Shown: piece after piece, positions 1-6,964 of the stretch
Position numbering within the stretch: position 1 is the stretch's first letter
How the letters are laid out: the number at the start of each line of letters is the position of its first letter
Origin: Methanocorpusculum sp. MCE
GTDB lineage: Archaea; Halobacteriota; Methanomicrobia; Methanomicrobiales; Methanocorpusculaceae
DNA length: 13,939 nucleotides
Direction: 5' to 3'
Assembly: GCA_003315675.1 (NCBI GenBank)
Contig: NIZU01000007.1
Coordinates: 1 to 13,939, forward strand
Position numbers and translations under genes: made by a program
The notes under the pieces: generated by a model
The model's input: only the letters and a program-made list of their open reading frames with translations
What the model was told of the DNA's origin: nothing
The model's database searches: none

Positions 1-18
1 AATCTGTGCGGGTCATGT

Positions 19-80
19 GCGGAATTCTTGTATCATTTCAGCGGACTTGTTGTGTCACGGTGAGCGGAATGGGTGTGTCA
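19..80. repeat. Three degenerate 22-23-base direct repeats upstream of the DUF2150-type gene
   Basis: Three copies of a 17-base core occur at 19-35 (GCGGAATTCTTGTATCA), 41-57 (GCGGACTTGTTGTGTCA) and 64-80 (GCGGAATGGGTGTGTCA). Any two copies match at 13 or 14 of 17 positions. Each starts with GCGGA and ends with TCA, always 14 bases apart. The copies start 22 and 23 bases apart, close to two helical turns. A partial copy (GCGGGTCA) sits at 8-15. The array ends about 94 bases before the first gene. It could be operator sites for that gene or the edge of something outside the window. Confidence 0.55.
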
Positions 81-173
81 TATAGAACGCAATATTCAAT
101 GACAACCGTGCCTAAGACCACAATCAAACACAAGTTCTATTACCACACTAAACCGAACTATTTGTAATAAAGC

Positions 174-815
174 ATGGCTGCCAAAAACAGTAAGAAAACA
201 GCTGAGCCTGAAGCTGCTCCCAAGCTCTTTTATATCTTCTACAATCAGGAGAGATGGGACAACTGGCTCAAGACCCTCGAAACCGCCGACTGGGAAGGGG
301 ACGAAGACTCTGATGAGATGCCTGAAGGATTCAGAATTCTGGATGGATTTTCCGACGACATTACGCTTGCCGTAATCAAGATCATTCGTCTCTTCCAGAA
401 CGGCAGAATACCCCTTGAAGAGGCACGAACGAAGCTCCGCAGTGTTGAAGAGATCGTTATGGGCGAAGTCATGGGCGAGGAACTCGCAGAGATCGCCGGA
501 TCGATGCAGGTCTCCCTTGTCGTCCTCTTCGCTGCCGGACAGAAGTACCTTGAAGAGATCTATCCCCCGGCAGAGGAGATCAAGAATCTCGTCAAAGAGG
601 GACGTAAAGTCGTCGCAAAAGATCCCGAGAAGGCACTCGATATCGCCTCGTCGATCGGATCCGCCGTCATCAATGGAGCTTCCTGCTGCGGAAAATACGT
701 GAAAGATACCGACGAGCCGACCCTCTTCGACGAGTGGCTGGTTGAGGTCGAGCGTATCGCCGACGCCATGAAATCCCTCAAAGACTTTGACGAGGAAGCC
801 GGAGAAAGCTCGTGA
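174..815 (+). CDS. DUF2150-type conserved archaeal protein
   Basis: This is a 213-residue, acidic, soluble protein with no signal peptide or membrane segment. After a low-complexity Lys/Ala/Glu/Pro leader of about 17 residues comes the motif FYNQERWDNWL (about 21-31). This resembles the start of the archaeal DUF2150 family (FYTEERWQNW in haloarchaeal members, from memory). Helical segments with a conserved-looking core, VVLFAAGQKYLEEIYPP, lie near residues 115-131. The function of the family is unknown to me. The ATG at 174 is preceded by an AT-rich stretch with no clear ribosome binding site, so the transcript may be leaderless or nearly so. The stop overlaps the start of the next gene (GTGA), which implies co-translation. 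The family name is recalled and the role is unknown. Confidence 0.8.
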   Translation: MAAKNSKKTAEPEAAPKLFYIFYNQERWDNWLKTLETADWEGDEDSDEMPEGFRILDGFSDDITLAVIKIIRLFQNGRIPLEEARTKLRSVEEIVMGEVMGEELAEIAGSMQVSLVVLFAAGQKYLEEIYPPAEEIKNLVKEGRKVVAKDPEKALDIASSIGSAVINGASCCGKYVKDTDEPTLFDEWLVEVERIADAMKSLKDFDEEAGESS

Positions 816-1264
816 TCGCGAGTAGGGCACGATTTCGCTACATAAAAAAACTCCAGCGTGCGGCAGGCCACCGTCTGCCCGAAAGCGCCTTTCATCCGGC
901 AAATCTGGAAGCGATTACCGGTTCAATGAATATCGACAGCCTGGACCCGGGAACGCGGGATCAGGTCCTCCGTTTTTTTAAGGATTTTCTGGAATGCAAA
1001 TGCCGCGACTCACCCCTTTGCGGCTGTCCTGAACGAAAGTTCGTCATCACGATTCTGGAACTTCGGGAGATGGGCCTGAACCACAAGGAGATCCACCGGC
1101 ACTTAATCGACGAGTACGGGGTCGACCTCTTCCCTGCCGATATCCTGAGTTTTCTCGAAGAGTCCGTTCACCTCCTCGAAGCCATCAGGAGTGTCGCCGA
1201 CCTCGCCGGGCAAAACGAGCTGGTGAACTTATCAGACGAGCATATCCGCAATATTTCCCGCTGA
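812..1264 (+). CDS. Small Cys-rich helical protein resembling DUF5814
   Basis: This is a 150-residue protein starting at GTG 812, which overlaps the upstream stop, with a GGAG-like site a few bases upstream inside the preceding gene. A basic N-terminus (residues 5-20) is followed by FFKDFLECKCRDSPLCGCPERKF. There Cys62, Cys64, Cys70 and Cys72 form a CxC-x5-CxC cluster, a plausible Zn or Fe-S site. The rest is predicted helical (LELREMGLNHKEIHRHL, FPADILSFLEESVHLLEAI). From memory, the Cys cluster followed by PERKF resembles archaeal DUF5814 domains, some of which are fused to superfamily II helicases. Here the domain stands alone with no helicase motifs. Its biochemical role cannot be assigned. 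Confidence 0.75.
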   Translation: MIASRARFRYIKKLQRAAGHRLPESAFHPANLEAITGSMNIDSLDPGTRDQVLRFFKDFLECKCRDSPLCGCPERKFVITILELREMGLNHKEIHRHLIDEYGVDLFPADILSFLEESVHLLEAIRSVADLAGQNELVNLSDEHIRNISR

Positions 1265-1348
1265 TATCAACTTTTGGCTACGTATCTTTATGACGGGGCA
1301 GTTCCCAAAGCCCAACTCTTTTTGTCTTACACACCAAACTAGAATACT

Positions 1349-1852
1349 ATGTTACTGGAGAAGAACGACTATTCTCAGCAGATTGAGTACCTCTATCATA
1401 AATCCCTGATCCTGGAAATACCATCCGAAATGGATCCGGTATTGTACTTTTACTTAATTGACACAATCGCCCACCTGGATTATACCCTCTCATCGCTTGC
1501 ATACAGTCTCGACTCGATAAAATGCACCATGACCGCAGAATATCTGCGTAGACGCGTGGACATTGCTAAAGAAGGAGATTATGCGCTTTTCCCTGCATTC
1601 ATGGTCTGGCTTAGGGACAATCACAAAGAACAGTTCGAAGAGACTCCTATTCTCTGGCAGCTCATCTATGACCCGGACGAGGTCTCTAAATATCTGGGAT
1701 TCAGGATCGTTCTTGATCCAAACTCGAAGATACCCCTTCCGCCCCAGTTCTTCCATGACATGGCCGATGATCTTTTCGGCATGAAATTCCTCAGAAGCAT
1801 CTACCCGGAGGGATCGATTGGGAAACTCTTCGCAGAATTCAAAAGGAAATAA
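1349..1852 (+). CDS. Hypothetical protein, first gene of the M20/RaSEA run
   Basis: This is a 167-residue soluble protein that I do not recognise. It is rich in aromatic and acidic residues, with mostly helical-looking stretches (YFYLIDTIAHLDYTLSSLAYSLDS near 29-52, LRRRVDIAKEGDYALFPAFMVWL near 66-88). It has no Cys cluster, signal peptide or membrane segment. A TATA-like box (GTATCTTTATG, near 1280-1290) lies in the 84-base gap before it, so it probably begins a transcription unit. Only 3 bases separate its stop from the M20 gene, and that gene in turn overlaps RaSEA. The three are therefore probably co-transcribed. It may be restricted to Methanomicrobiales, but that is a guess. Confidence 0.75.
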   Translation: MLLEKNDYSQQIEYLYHKSLILEIPSEMDPVLYFYLIDTIAHLDYTLSSLAYSLDSIKCTMTAEYLRRRVDIAKEGDYALFPAFMVWLRDNHKEQFEETPILWQLIYDPDEVSKYLGFRIVLDPNSKIPLPPQFFHDMADDLFGMKFLRSIYPEGSIGKLFAEFKRK

Positions 1853-1855
1853 TAT

Positions 1856-3043
1856 ATGAATGCAGCAAAGCTCTGCTCGGATCTGATACAGATACGTAGT
1901 GACAATCCGCCAGGCAACACGAGCGAAATTGCCGAATATATCTTATCCGTAATGGAAGGGATCGGCATACCCGGAATGATCACGTCCGGGCCCGACGGTC
2001 ATGCTAATGTCATATCAAAGGACCAGACCGGACGCCTCCTTCTCACAGGACACATAGATGTGGTCCCGGCACTGAACGAGGGCTGGGAGTATCCGCCGTA
2101 TTCCGGGAAGATCGACGACACCTACGTGCACGGACGCGGGGCGACCGACATGAAAGGCGGGTGTGCCGCGGTTCTTTCGGTAGTTGCCAGAGCGCAGGAT
2201 GCAGGCGATGAACTGCCGGTCTCTCTTGCCTTCGTCTGTGATGAAGAGGGGGGCGGAAGATACGGCACCAGGTATCTCTTGGAGAAAAACCTCATCCATC
2301 CGTGCGATGTCCTGATCGCCGAACCGACGCCGGCATATGCCCCGGCGGTCGGACAAAAAGGCGTCTGCAGATTCGATGTGGAGTTTGTCGGAACGCCCGG
2401 TCATTCGTCTCTGTATCCGATCCTCGGCGACAGTGCGGTAATTCAGGCGATGAATTTTCTGTTCTGGATGGGAGAACTGCACAAACGGGTATATCCGCAG
2501 ACAGAGGAGATGGAAAAACTGATCGAGCACTCAACCAGAATCGCGGGAGAAGGAACGACGACGGATTTCGGCCCGGTGTTTCGGCAGATCATGTATAATC
2601 CCGGTATCATTTCCGGAGGCGAGCGGGTCAATATCGTTGCCCAGAAATGTTCTCTCATGATGGACATGCGGCTCCCGTGGGGGTGCGACTGTGATGAGAT
2701 CTTAAATGAGATCTGCAGCCATATCCCGAAATCGGCCGTCCTCACCCCCCGAACCAAAGCGAACGCTTCGCTGACGGCGAGCGACTCGTTCCTCGTTCAG
2801 AAAACCTGCGAAGCCATCAGCGAGGTGTACGGGATCACCTCGCGTCCGATGGTTCAGTGGGCATCGTCCGATGCCCGGGCACTTCGTCTGGCAGGTTTCC
2901 GTGCTCTCGAGTACGGGCCCGGCGAACTACTTACCATGCACGGACTCAATGAACGGGTCTCTATCGACCAGCTGAACAAATGCGAAGAGATTTACTATCA
3001 ACTCATACAGAACTACACCGATACAAAACAGGAGATATCATAA
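1856..3043 (+). CDS. M20-family metallohydrolase (ArgE/DapE-like)
   Basis: This 395-residue protein is full length for the M20 family, which hydrolyses amide bonds of N-acyl amino acids or small peptides. Two-metal site residues are visible: His66 in TGHIDVVP, Asp98 in GRGATDMKGG, Glu130 (catalytic base) and Glu131 in CDEEGGG, Glu156 in IAEPT, and His362 in TMHGLNERV. The inserted dimerisation domain carries GTPGHSS with His183. It is cytoplasmic, with no signal peptide. Substrate cannot be set from sequence: acetylornithine deacetylase, succinyl-diaminopimelate desuccinylase or an LysK-type enzyme are all possible. The start follows an AAGGA-like site, 3 bases after the upstream stop. Its TAA overlaps the RaSEA start (TAATG), indicating translational coupling. 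Confidence 0.93.
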   Translation: MNAAKLCSDLIQIRSDNPPGNTSEIAEYILSVMEGIGIPGMITSGPDGHANVISKDQTGRLLLTGHIDVVPALNEGWEYPPYSGKIDDTYVHGRGATDMKGGCAAVLSVVARAQDAGDELPVSLAFVCDEEGGGRYGTRYLLEKNLIHPCDVLIAEPTPAYAPAVGQKGVCRFDVEFVGTPGHSSLYPILGDSAVIQAMNFLFWMGELHKRVYPQTEEMEKLIEHSTRIAGEGTTTDFGPVFRQIMYNPGIISGGERVNIVAQKCSLMMDMRLPWGCDCDEILNEICSHIPKSAVLTPRTKANASLTASDSFLVQKTCEAISEVYGITSRPMVQWASSDARALRLAGFRALEYGPGELLTMHGLNERVSIDQLNKCEEIYYQLIQNYTDTKQEIS

Positions 3044-4017
3044 TGACCGAATCACGAAAACCTCTCGCTTCTTGGAAAGGACAGGACAGATATTTCGGCG
3101 AAGTCCTTTCATCTTTGACGGGGATCTTTCTTTCCGGCGGCTGTTCCTGGAACAGATGCAGAATGTGCGGATATAAAAACGACCGCGACATCTGCTCGAA
3201 GGATGAACTTATCGATCATATGAAAGGGCAGATCCTCTGGATGCAGGAGAACTACTCCCCCGATGAATACCGGCTTGGAAAGATCTTCACTTCGGGCAGT
3301 GTCTTTGACCAAAACGAAGTTCCCCTCCCGGTTCTTGACGCATTCGGGGAGTTTTTTGCAGGAAAACCGCTGATCGCCGAGTCCAGGTCCGAGTATGTAA
3401 CGGAAGATGCCCTCGCCCGTCTTTTAAAAAGTCTGGATAAGGGCCAGGCGCATCCGCTGACGGTCGCGATCGGTCTGGAAACGACGAACGAGACTATTCG
3501 AGAAAAGTCGATCGATAAAGGAAATACCTTTGCCGATTTCATCAAAGCTGCCGAGACGGCGCATAATGCAGGCGTCGGCGTGAAGGCGTATCTGATGATG
3601 AAGCCGCTCTTTTTAACGGAAAAAGAGGCGCTGGAGGATATGGAAAAATCCATCCGCGAGGTCGCGCCCTATGCAGACATGATCTCGATGAATCTCTGCA
3701 CGATTCAGGGAAGAGCGGAACTGGAACACTACTGGCAGAAAGGAGGATTTCGGCCGCCGTATCTCTGGTCTGCGCTGAAAGTTCTTCGGGAAGCTGACGT
3801 TCCCGTAGCATGCGATCCGGTCGGCGGCGGATTCAAACGGGGCCCTCACAACTGCGGAACCTGCGATAAAGAGATCGTTGCCGCGATCAATGAGTATTCC
3901 CTCACAGCCGACAAGAGTGTTCTGGACGATGCCTGGGAGATTCCCTGTCCCTGCAAAAAAGAGTGGGAGTTTGTTCTCGCAAACGAACGTTCGTGGAACC
4001 TCCCCCTTACGAAATAA
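3043..4017 (+). CDS. Radical SAM protein of archaeosine biosynthesis (RaSEA type)
   Basis: This 324-residue protein starts at ATG 3043, placed 6 bases after AGGAGAT at 3030-3036. A longer in-frame reading from 2980 would only overlap the M20 gene. The radical SAM cluster is GCSWNRCRMCGY with Cys34, Cys39 and Cys42, a C-x4-C-x2-C spacing rather than the common C-x3-C-x2-C. Conserved-looking segments are FTSGSVFD (82-89), ESRSEYV (113-119) and GLETTNETIREKSIDKG (144-160). The C-terminal part has GPHNCGTCD (Cys271, Cys274) and PCPC (Cys302, Cys304), which may bind metal. GCSW...MCGY and GPHNCGTCD match my memory of RaSEA. RaSEA acts with ArcS to turn lysine-charged preQ0 at tRNA position 15 into archaeosine. 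A YhcC-like relative is the main alternative. Confidence 0.87.
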   Translation: MTESRKPLASWKGQDRYFGEVLSSLTGIFLSGGCSWNRCRMCGYKNDRDICSKDELIDHMKGQILWMQENYSPDEYRLGKIFTSGSVFDQNEVPLPVLDAFGEFFAGKPLIAESRSEYVTEDALARLLKSLDKGQAHPLTVAIGLETTNETIREKSIDKGNTFADFIKAAETAHNAGVGVKAYLMMKPLFLTEKEALEDMEKSIREVAPYADMISMNLCTIQGRAELEHYWQKGGFRPPYLWSALKVLREADVPVACDPVGGGFKRGPHNCGTCDKEIVAAINEYSLTADKSVLDDAWEIPCPCKKEWEFVLANERSWNLPLTK

Positions 4018-4019
4018 TC

Positions 4020-4025
4020 TTTTTT
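4020..4025 (+). terminator. T-run terminator after RaSEA
   Basis: Six consecutive T lie 3 bases after the RaSEA stop and are followed by ATAGG. A T-run is the usual archaeal intrinsic termination signal. No stable hairpin precedes it. Confidence 0.5.
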
Positions 4026-4228
4026 ATAGGGGTTACGCGGTCTGCTCGCAACCGAATAAAACTGACGTCCTTATGAGATGTACTTCGATTTCATGTACGG
4101 CAGTGGTGTGGGTGTATGAGATAAAAGAACCGCGAATTAACGCGAATCGCATTTTTCTTGCGCCGTCGTGCTCTGCTCCGGCTGATCGCCTGCGCAGGAA
4201 ACGCACGTAGTCTGGAAAAATGCTGATG

Positions 4229-4252
4229 GAAAAACCCGCGTGCGGGTTTTTC
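4229..4252. repeat. Inner hairpin of the IR1 left arm
   Basis: GAAAAACCCGC and GCGGGTTTTTC form a perfect 11-bp stem with a GT loop. The 3' half ends in five T plus C, so it resembles an intrinsic terminator when read rightward. By symmetry it also does so when read leftward. Confidence 0.8.
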
Positions 4253-4301
4253 TGTAGTTTCATCATTTTCTCGATTACACAAAAAGAGGTTGGAAAAGAA
4301 A

Positions 4302-4325
4302 GAAAAACCGGCACGCCGGTTTTTC
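4302..4325. repeat. Inner hairpin of the IR1 right arm
   Basis: GAAAAACCGGC and GCCGGTTTTTC form a perfect 11-bp stem with a 2-base loop. Relative to the left-arm hairpin, two bases differ and they are paired partners, so the stem is intact in both arms. Confidence 0.8.
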
Positions 4326-4502
4326 AGACAGCATTTTTCCAGACGACGTGCGATTCCTGCGCAGGCGATCAGCCGGAGCGGAGCACGACGGCGCAAGAAA
4401 AATGCGATTCGCGTTAATTCGCGGTTCTTTTTCTCATTCAGCTACACTCGGCCATACCCTTCCAGAATTTAATCCACCACACACCGCGTAACTCCCACAT
4501 AT

Positions 4503-4509
4503 AAAAAAA
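4503..4509 (-). terminator. T-run terminator after the methionine aminopeptidase gene
   Basis: Seven A on the plus strand read as seven T, 21 bases downstream of the minus-strand stop at 4531. This is a plausible archaeal T-run termination site, and with IR1 it would insulate the convergent RaSEA gene. Confidence 0.5.
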
Positions 4510-4530
4510 GGTGGAGAGATTCTTCTTATT

Positions 4531-5406
4531 TTATCTCGTTGTTACCAGAGCGCCGTCAGCGGTCACGATGACCGTATGCTCGAACTGAGAGACAAATGAC
4601 TCTGGCACATCCGATAAGCTGTGATATACGAAGAGATTTCCCTGACGAAGGAGGGTTGGCAGAGCCAGTTCCGCTTTGGGAATATTCAGCCAGCGGCGGG
4701 CGAACGGCAGACCGTGCATCTCTTCCGCCTTTTTCAGGATTTTCCTGCCGACCGGTGATCTGACCGGGGTATTGCCGACGACCTGATAGATCTCGGCCTG
4801 CGGGGCCTCGTGGACCAAACCGGAACCGGTCGATGCGAAGGGTTCGATTGCAATAACCATATCCTCTCTCAGAACAGCGCTGCCGAATCTTCCCGTGTTG
4901 GGGATTGAGAGGCCGTGGTGAAGACTGTAGCGCGCCAGCGCGTGGCCCGTTAAGTTGATGATCGGCTTGTAGCCGAATGACGTGATCGTTTCTTCGACGA
5001 CCGCGCCGATCTCGCTGACCACGACTTCCGGCGCAACAACGTTGATTGCGGCATCAAGAGCCGCGCGTGATGCCTCGCATAATGAGGCATGATCACCAAG
5101 ATCCACCGTTACGGCGGTGTCTGCGATGTATCCGTCGATGTGCGTTCCAATATCCAGTTTGATCAGATCCCCTTCGGCAAATACCCGGTCCTCGTCCGGC
5201 GATGCAGTATCGTGGGCCGCACAGTTATTCAATGAAATATTGGGGGGGAAGGAGGGAGATACGCCTGCCGAGGAGATTTCATCAAGGACCATGTCGAAAA
5301 TATCTGCAAGACCGACACCCGGTTTTATCTCAGCAGCGCATTTGTGCAGGACGTTTTTTGCGACGCGTCCCGCCTCCATGTGGGTATCCAGTTCGTTATC
5401 GTTCAT
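4531..5406 (-). CDS. map: Methionine aminopeptidase, type II (archaeal)
   Basis: This 291-residue cytosolic metallopeptidase removes the initiator Met from nascent proteins. The five metal ligands of the M24 fold are present: Asp85 (KLDIGTH), Asp96 (YIADTAV), His155 (NLTGHAL), Glu188 (AIEPFAS) and Glu276 (QFEHTVI). The substrate-contacting His65 (NCAAHDTA) is also present. Length and the type II insertion between His155 and Glu276 (about 204-270, with the helical IYQVV...LLRQGNLFVY region) fit archaeal MetAP-2. The gene starts 4 bases after the stop of the upstream M24 peptidase gene (minus direction), so the two are almost certainly co-transcribed. No key residue is missing. Confidence 0.96.
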   Translation of the reverse strand: MNDNELDTHMEAGRVAKNVLHKCAAEIKPGVGLADIFDMVLDEISSAGVSPSFPPNISLNNCAAHDTASPDEDRVFAEGDLIKLDIGTHIDGYIADTAVTVDLGDHASLCEASRAALDAAINVVAPEVVVSEIGAVVEETITSFGYKPIINLTGHALARYSLHHGLSIPNTGRFGSAVLREDMVIAIEPFASTGSGLVHEAPQAEIYQVVGNTPVRSPVGRKILKKAEEMHGLPFARRWLNIPKAELALPTLLRQGNLFVYHSLSDVPESFVSQFEHTVIVTADGALVTTR

Positions 5407-5410
5407 AATA

Positions 5411-6544
5411 CTATACTACTAATTTTTCTTCAAAGCACGTAAAGCTGTCAAATCCATCACGTGTCACGACACCCATATCTTCGAGCCTGACCCCGCCGAT
5501 TCCCTGATAATAGAGGCCCGGTTCCAGCGTGATGACCTGCCCAACTTTCAGTTCGCCCCCCGACGGAGAAAGGGATGGAGCTTCGTGGATCTCCAGTCCG
5601 ACGCCGTGACCAAGACTATGCGTGAATCCCGAGGAACCTGCCGTTTCGTAGCCCGCGGCCAAAAAAAACTCTACTACCGCATTATAAACTTCTGCTCCGG
5701 TGATTCCGGGACGGATCATGGATGCAGCCAGTTCTTTGGCTTTTTGTAAGGCATCATACATCCTGATTATCTCGTCAGAGGGGGCGCCTTTGGATACGGT
5801 CCGGGTCATATCGGCAAAGTATCCGGTTACCTCACTCCGGGGAAAAACGTCCATGACGATCGGCTGGTTTGCATACAGCGGACCGGTGCCCCGCGCATGC
5901 GGCATGGATGATGCCTCGCCGCAGGAGACGATCGTATCGATGTCTTCGCAGTTGAAGGGCCGAAGGGCGAAGTGAATGATGTCGCGGATCCTTTCCGACG
6001 TAAGGGGAGCATCATCGAGCATCAAAACGCCTCTGTCGTCCGGTTCGGATTTTCTGATCGCATCGACAGCCGCGCGGAGGGCGATCTCATTTTTTTTCTG
6101 GACATAGCGCATTTTTGTGATCTCGTCTTCGGATTTGACACTCCTGATTTTGGCGATCGTTCCGGAGTCGATGATTATCTCGGTAACTTCCGAGATGGCA
6201 TGGGCGAAACCGACCGGCATCGAGGGGGGAATGAGAAGGCGTGAACCTGCAAAATTTCTGATCATATGCGCCGTCGCCAGATCGGGATCATGATATTCCT
6301 TCAGGAGCTCAGGCAGGCCTGCCGAGGTGCGTGTCACTATGCTACATGTTGACTCGTAGCGCGCACGCGTTTCTTCCATCGAAGATACGATTAGCGTCGC
6401 AGCTCCATCTCTGGAAAATACGTAAATATATGGGTCAGATGCAAGAAAACCCGAAGCATATCGCATATCCGCATTTTCCGAACTGTCGTATGCAACGTAT
6501 GCATCGCATGAATGTTTTTCCAATTCATCCAAAAGCTGCTTCAT
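5411..6544 (-). CDS. M24-family Xaa-Pro aminopeptidase/dipeptidase
   Basis: This 377-residue protein has an N-terminal creatinase/prolidase-like domain (about 1-135) and a C-terminal pita-bread catalytic domain. Metal ligands are Asp232 (PIVMDVFP), Asp245 (YFADMTR), His313 (SLGHGVG), Glu341 (TLEPGLY) and Glu355 (RLEDMGV). His216 (SMPHARG) and His320 (EIHEAPS) match catalytic histidines of the family. It probably releases N-terminal residues preceding proline, or splits Xaa-Pro dipeptides, in the cytoplasm. The protein is complete. It heads a two-gene run with methionine aminopeptidase, the two sharing one fold. The start at 6544 has no strong ribosome binding site and faces the divergent membrane-protein gene across about 60 bases. 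Confidence 0.93.
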   Translation of the reverse strand: MKQLLDELEKHSCDAYVAYDSSENADMRYASGFLASDPYIYVFSRDGAATLIVSSMEETRARYESTCSIVTRTSAGLPELLKEYHDPDLATAHMIRNFAGSRLLIPPSMPVGFAHAISEVTEIIIDSGTIAKIRSVKSEDEITKMRYVQKKNEIALRAAVDAIRKSEPDDRGVLMLDDAPLTSERIRDIIHFALRPFNCEDIDTIVSCGEASSMPHARGTGPLYANQPIVMDVFPRSEVTGYFADMTRTVSKGAPSDEIIRMYDALQKAKELAASMIRPGITGAEVYNAVVEFFLAAGYETAGSSGFTHSLGHGVGLEIHEAPSLSPSGGELKVGQVITLEPGLYYQGIGGVRLEDMGVVTRDGFDSFTCFEEKLVV

Positions 6545-6575
6545 CTACTCATTATTAGCGCTCCAAAGAGATGTA

Positions 6576-6583
6576 GTTTTTAT
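6576..6583 (+). promoter_or_regulatory. TATA-like box for the membrane-protein gene
   Basis: GTTTTTAT lies 25-30 bases before ATG 6608, the spacing expected if transcription starts at or just before the ATG. No ribosome binding site is visible, which supports a leaderless mRNA. Confidence 0.4.
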
Positions 6584-6607
6584 CTTTGGGAAACCGATGT
6601 ACTTACG

Positions 6608-6964
6608 ATGGATGACACTGAGCGGACTCAGTTTAAGGGAAAATTTACGGTCCTCGTAATCATCTTAAACATTCTGATATTCGTAATCGCCGCGGCAATT
6701 ATAGTATTCTTTATCGTTCCAGACTCTATCTGGCTCAGAATACCGATTGTACTCATCTGCATCGCAATTTCCGTAATCAGTCTTGCAGTATTTATTCCCA
6801 AATACCGCGCTACCAAAGCCTGGCTTGACATTCACGGTACAACCAAAGAAGAACGTCTTGCCCAGATGCAGAAAGAACAGGACGAATATCGTGCTAAAAT
6901 CCGCGCAGAACTCGAAGAGGAGATGCGCGAAGAGGAAGATTCCAAGAAAAACGTGGAGGAATAA
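6608..6964 (+). CDS. Small two-helix membrane protein with a charged coiled-coil tail
   Basis: This is a 118-residue protein starting MDDTERTQF. I chose ATG 6608 over the longer frame opening at 6512, because the latter would overlap the divergent peptidase gene. Two hydrophobic segments, VLVIILNILIFVIAAAIIVFF (about 14-34) and IPIVLICIAISVISLAVFI (about 45-63), are joined by a short PDSIWLR turn. A strongly charged, probably coiled-coil C-terminus (about 78-118) is rich in Glu, Lys and Arg and probably cytoplasmic. The specific family is not recognised. Its stop overlaps the start of the winged-helix gene (TAATG), so the pair is translationally coupled. A membrane anchor paired with a DNA-binding protein suggests a common signalling or envelope role, which is inference only. 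Confidence 0.85.
   Translation: MDDTERTQFKGKFTVLVIILNILIFVIAAAIIVFFIVPDSIWLRIPIVLICIAISVISLAVFIPKYRATKAWLDIHGTTKEERLAQMQKEQDEYRAKIRAELEEEMREEEDSKKNVEE

Larger units (their letters stand above)
4118..4435. repeat. IR1: large inverted repeat of two structured units between convergent genes
   Basis: The left arm (4118-4252) and right arm (4302-4435) are inverted copies. They differ by about eight substitutions and one 1-base indel, roughly 94% identity, around a 49-base centre (4253-4301). Each arm has three parts, listed from the outside in. First is an outer tag, ACCGCGAATTAACGCGAATC at 4129-4148 on the left. Second is an internal closing stem, GCATTTTTC 4149-4157 with GAAAAATGC 4215-4223, enclosing GC-rich sequence including the palindrome CCTGCGCAGG. 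Third is a perfect inner hairpin. No believable ORF lies inside; open frames crossing both arms are by-products of the repeat. It could act as a two-way transcription end, form a long RNA duplex or DNA cruciform, or be a small non-autonomous mobile element. Confidence 0.88.

Noticed and set aside
96..902. 268-codon minus-strand frame opposite the DUF2150-type gene
   Set aside because: It mirrors the codon pattern of the plus-strand gene. The plus-strand protein has family-like motifs and an overlap with the next gene, while the minus frame has none.
2015..2757. Three minus-strand frames opposite the M20 gene
   Set aside because: They are shadows of a GC-biased coding frame with intact catalytic motifs on the plus strand.
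4118..4435. IR1 as a CRISPR array
   Set aside because: There are only two copies and they are inverted, not regularly spaced direct repeats, and no cas genes are nearby.
4033..4472. Several overlapping open frames on both strands
   Set aside because: They all cross IR1 and are Arg/Phe/Pro-rich translations of the inverted arms, with no coding signature.
4531..6544. The two M24 peptidases as a recent tandem duplication
   Set aside because: They share the fold and metal ligands but differ in length, N-terminal domain and motifs, so they are old paralogs of distinct subfamilies.
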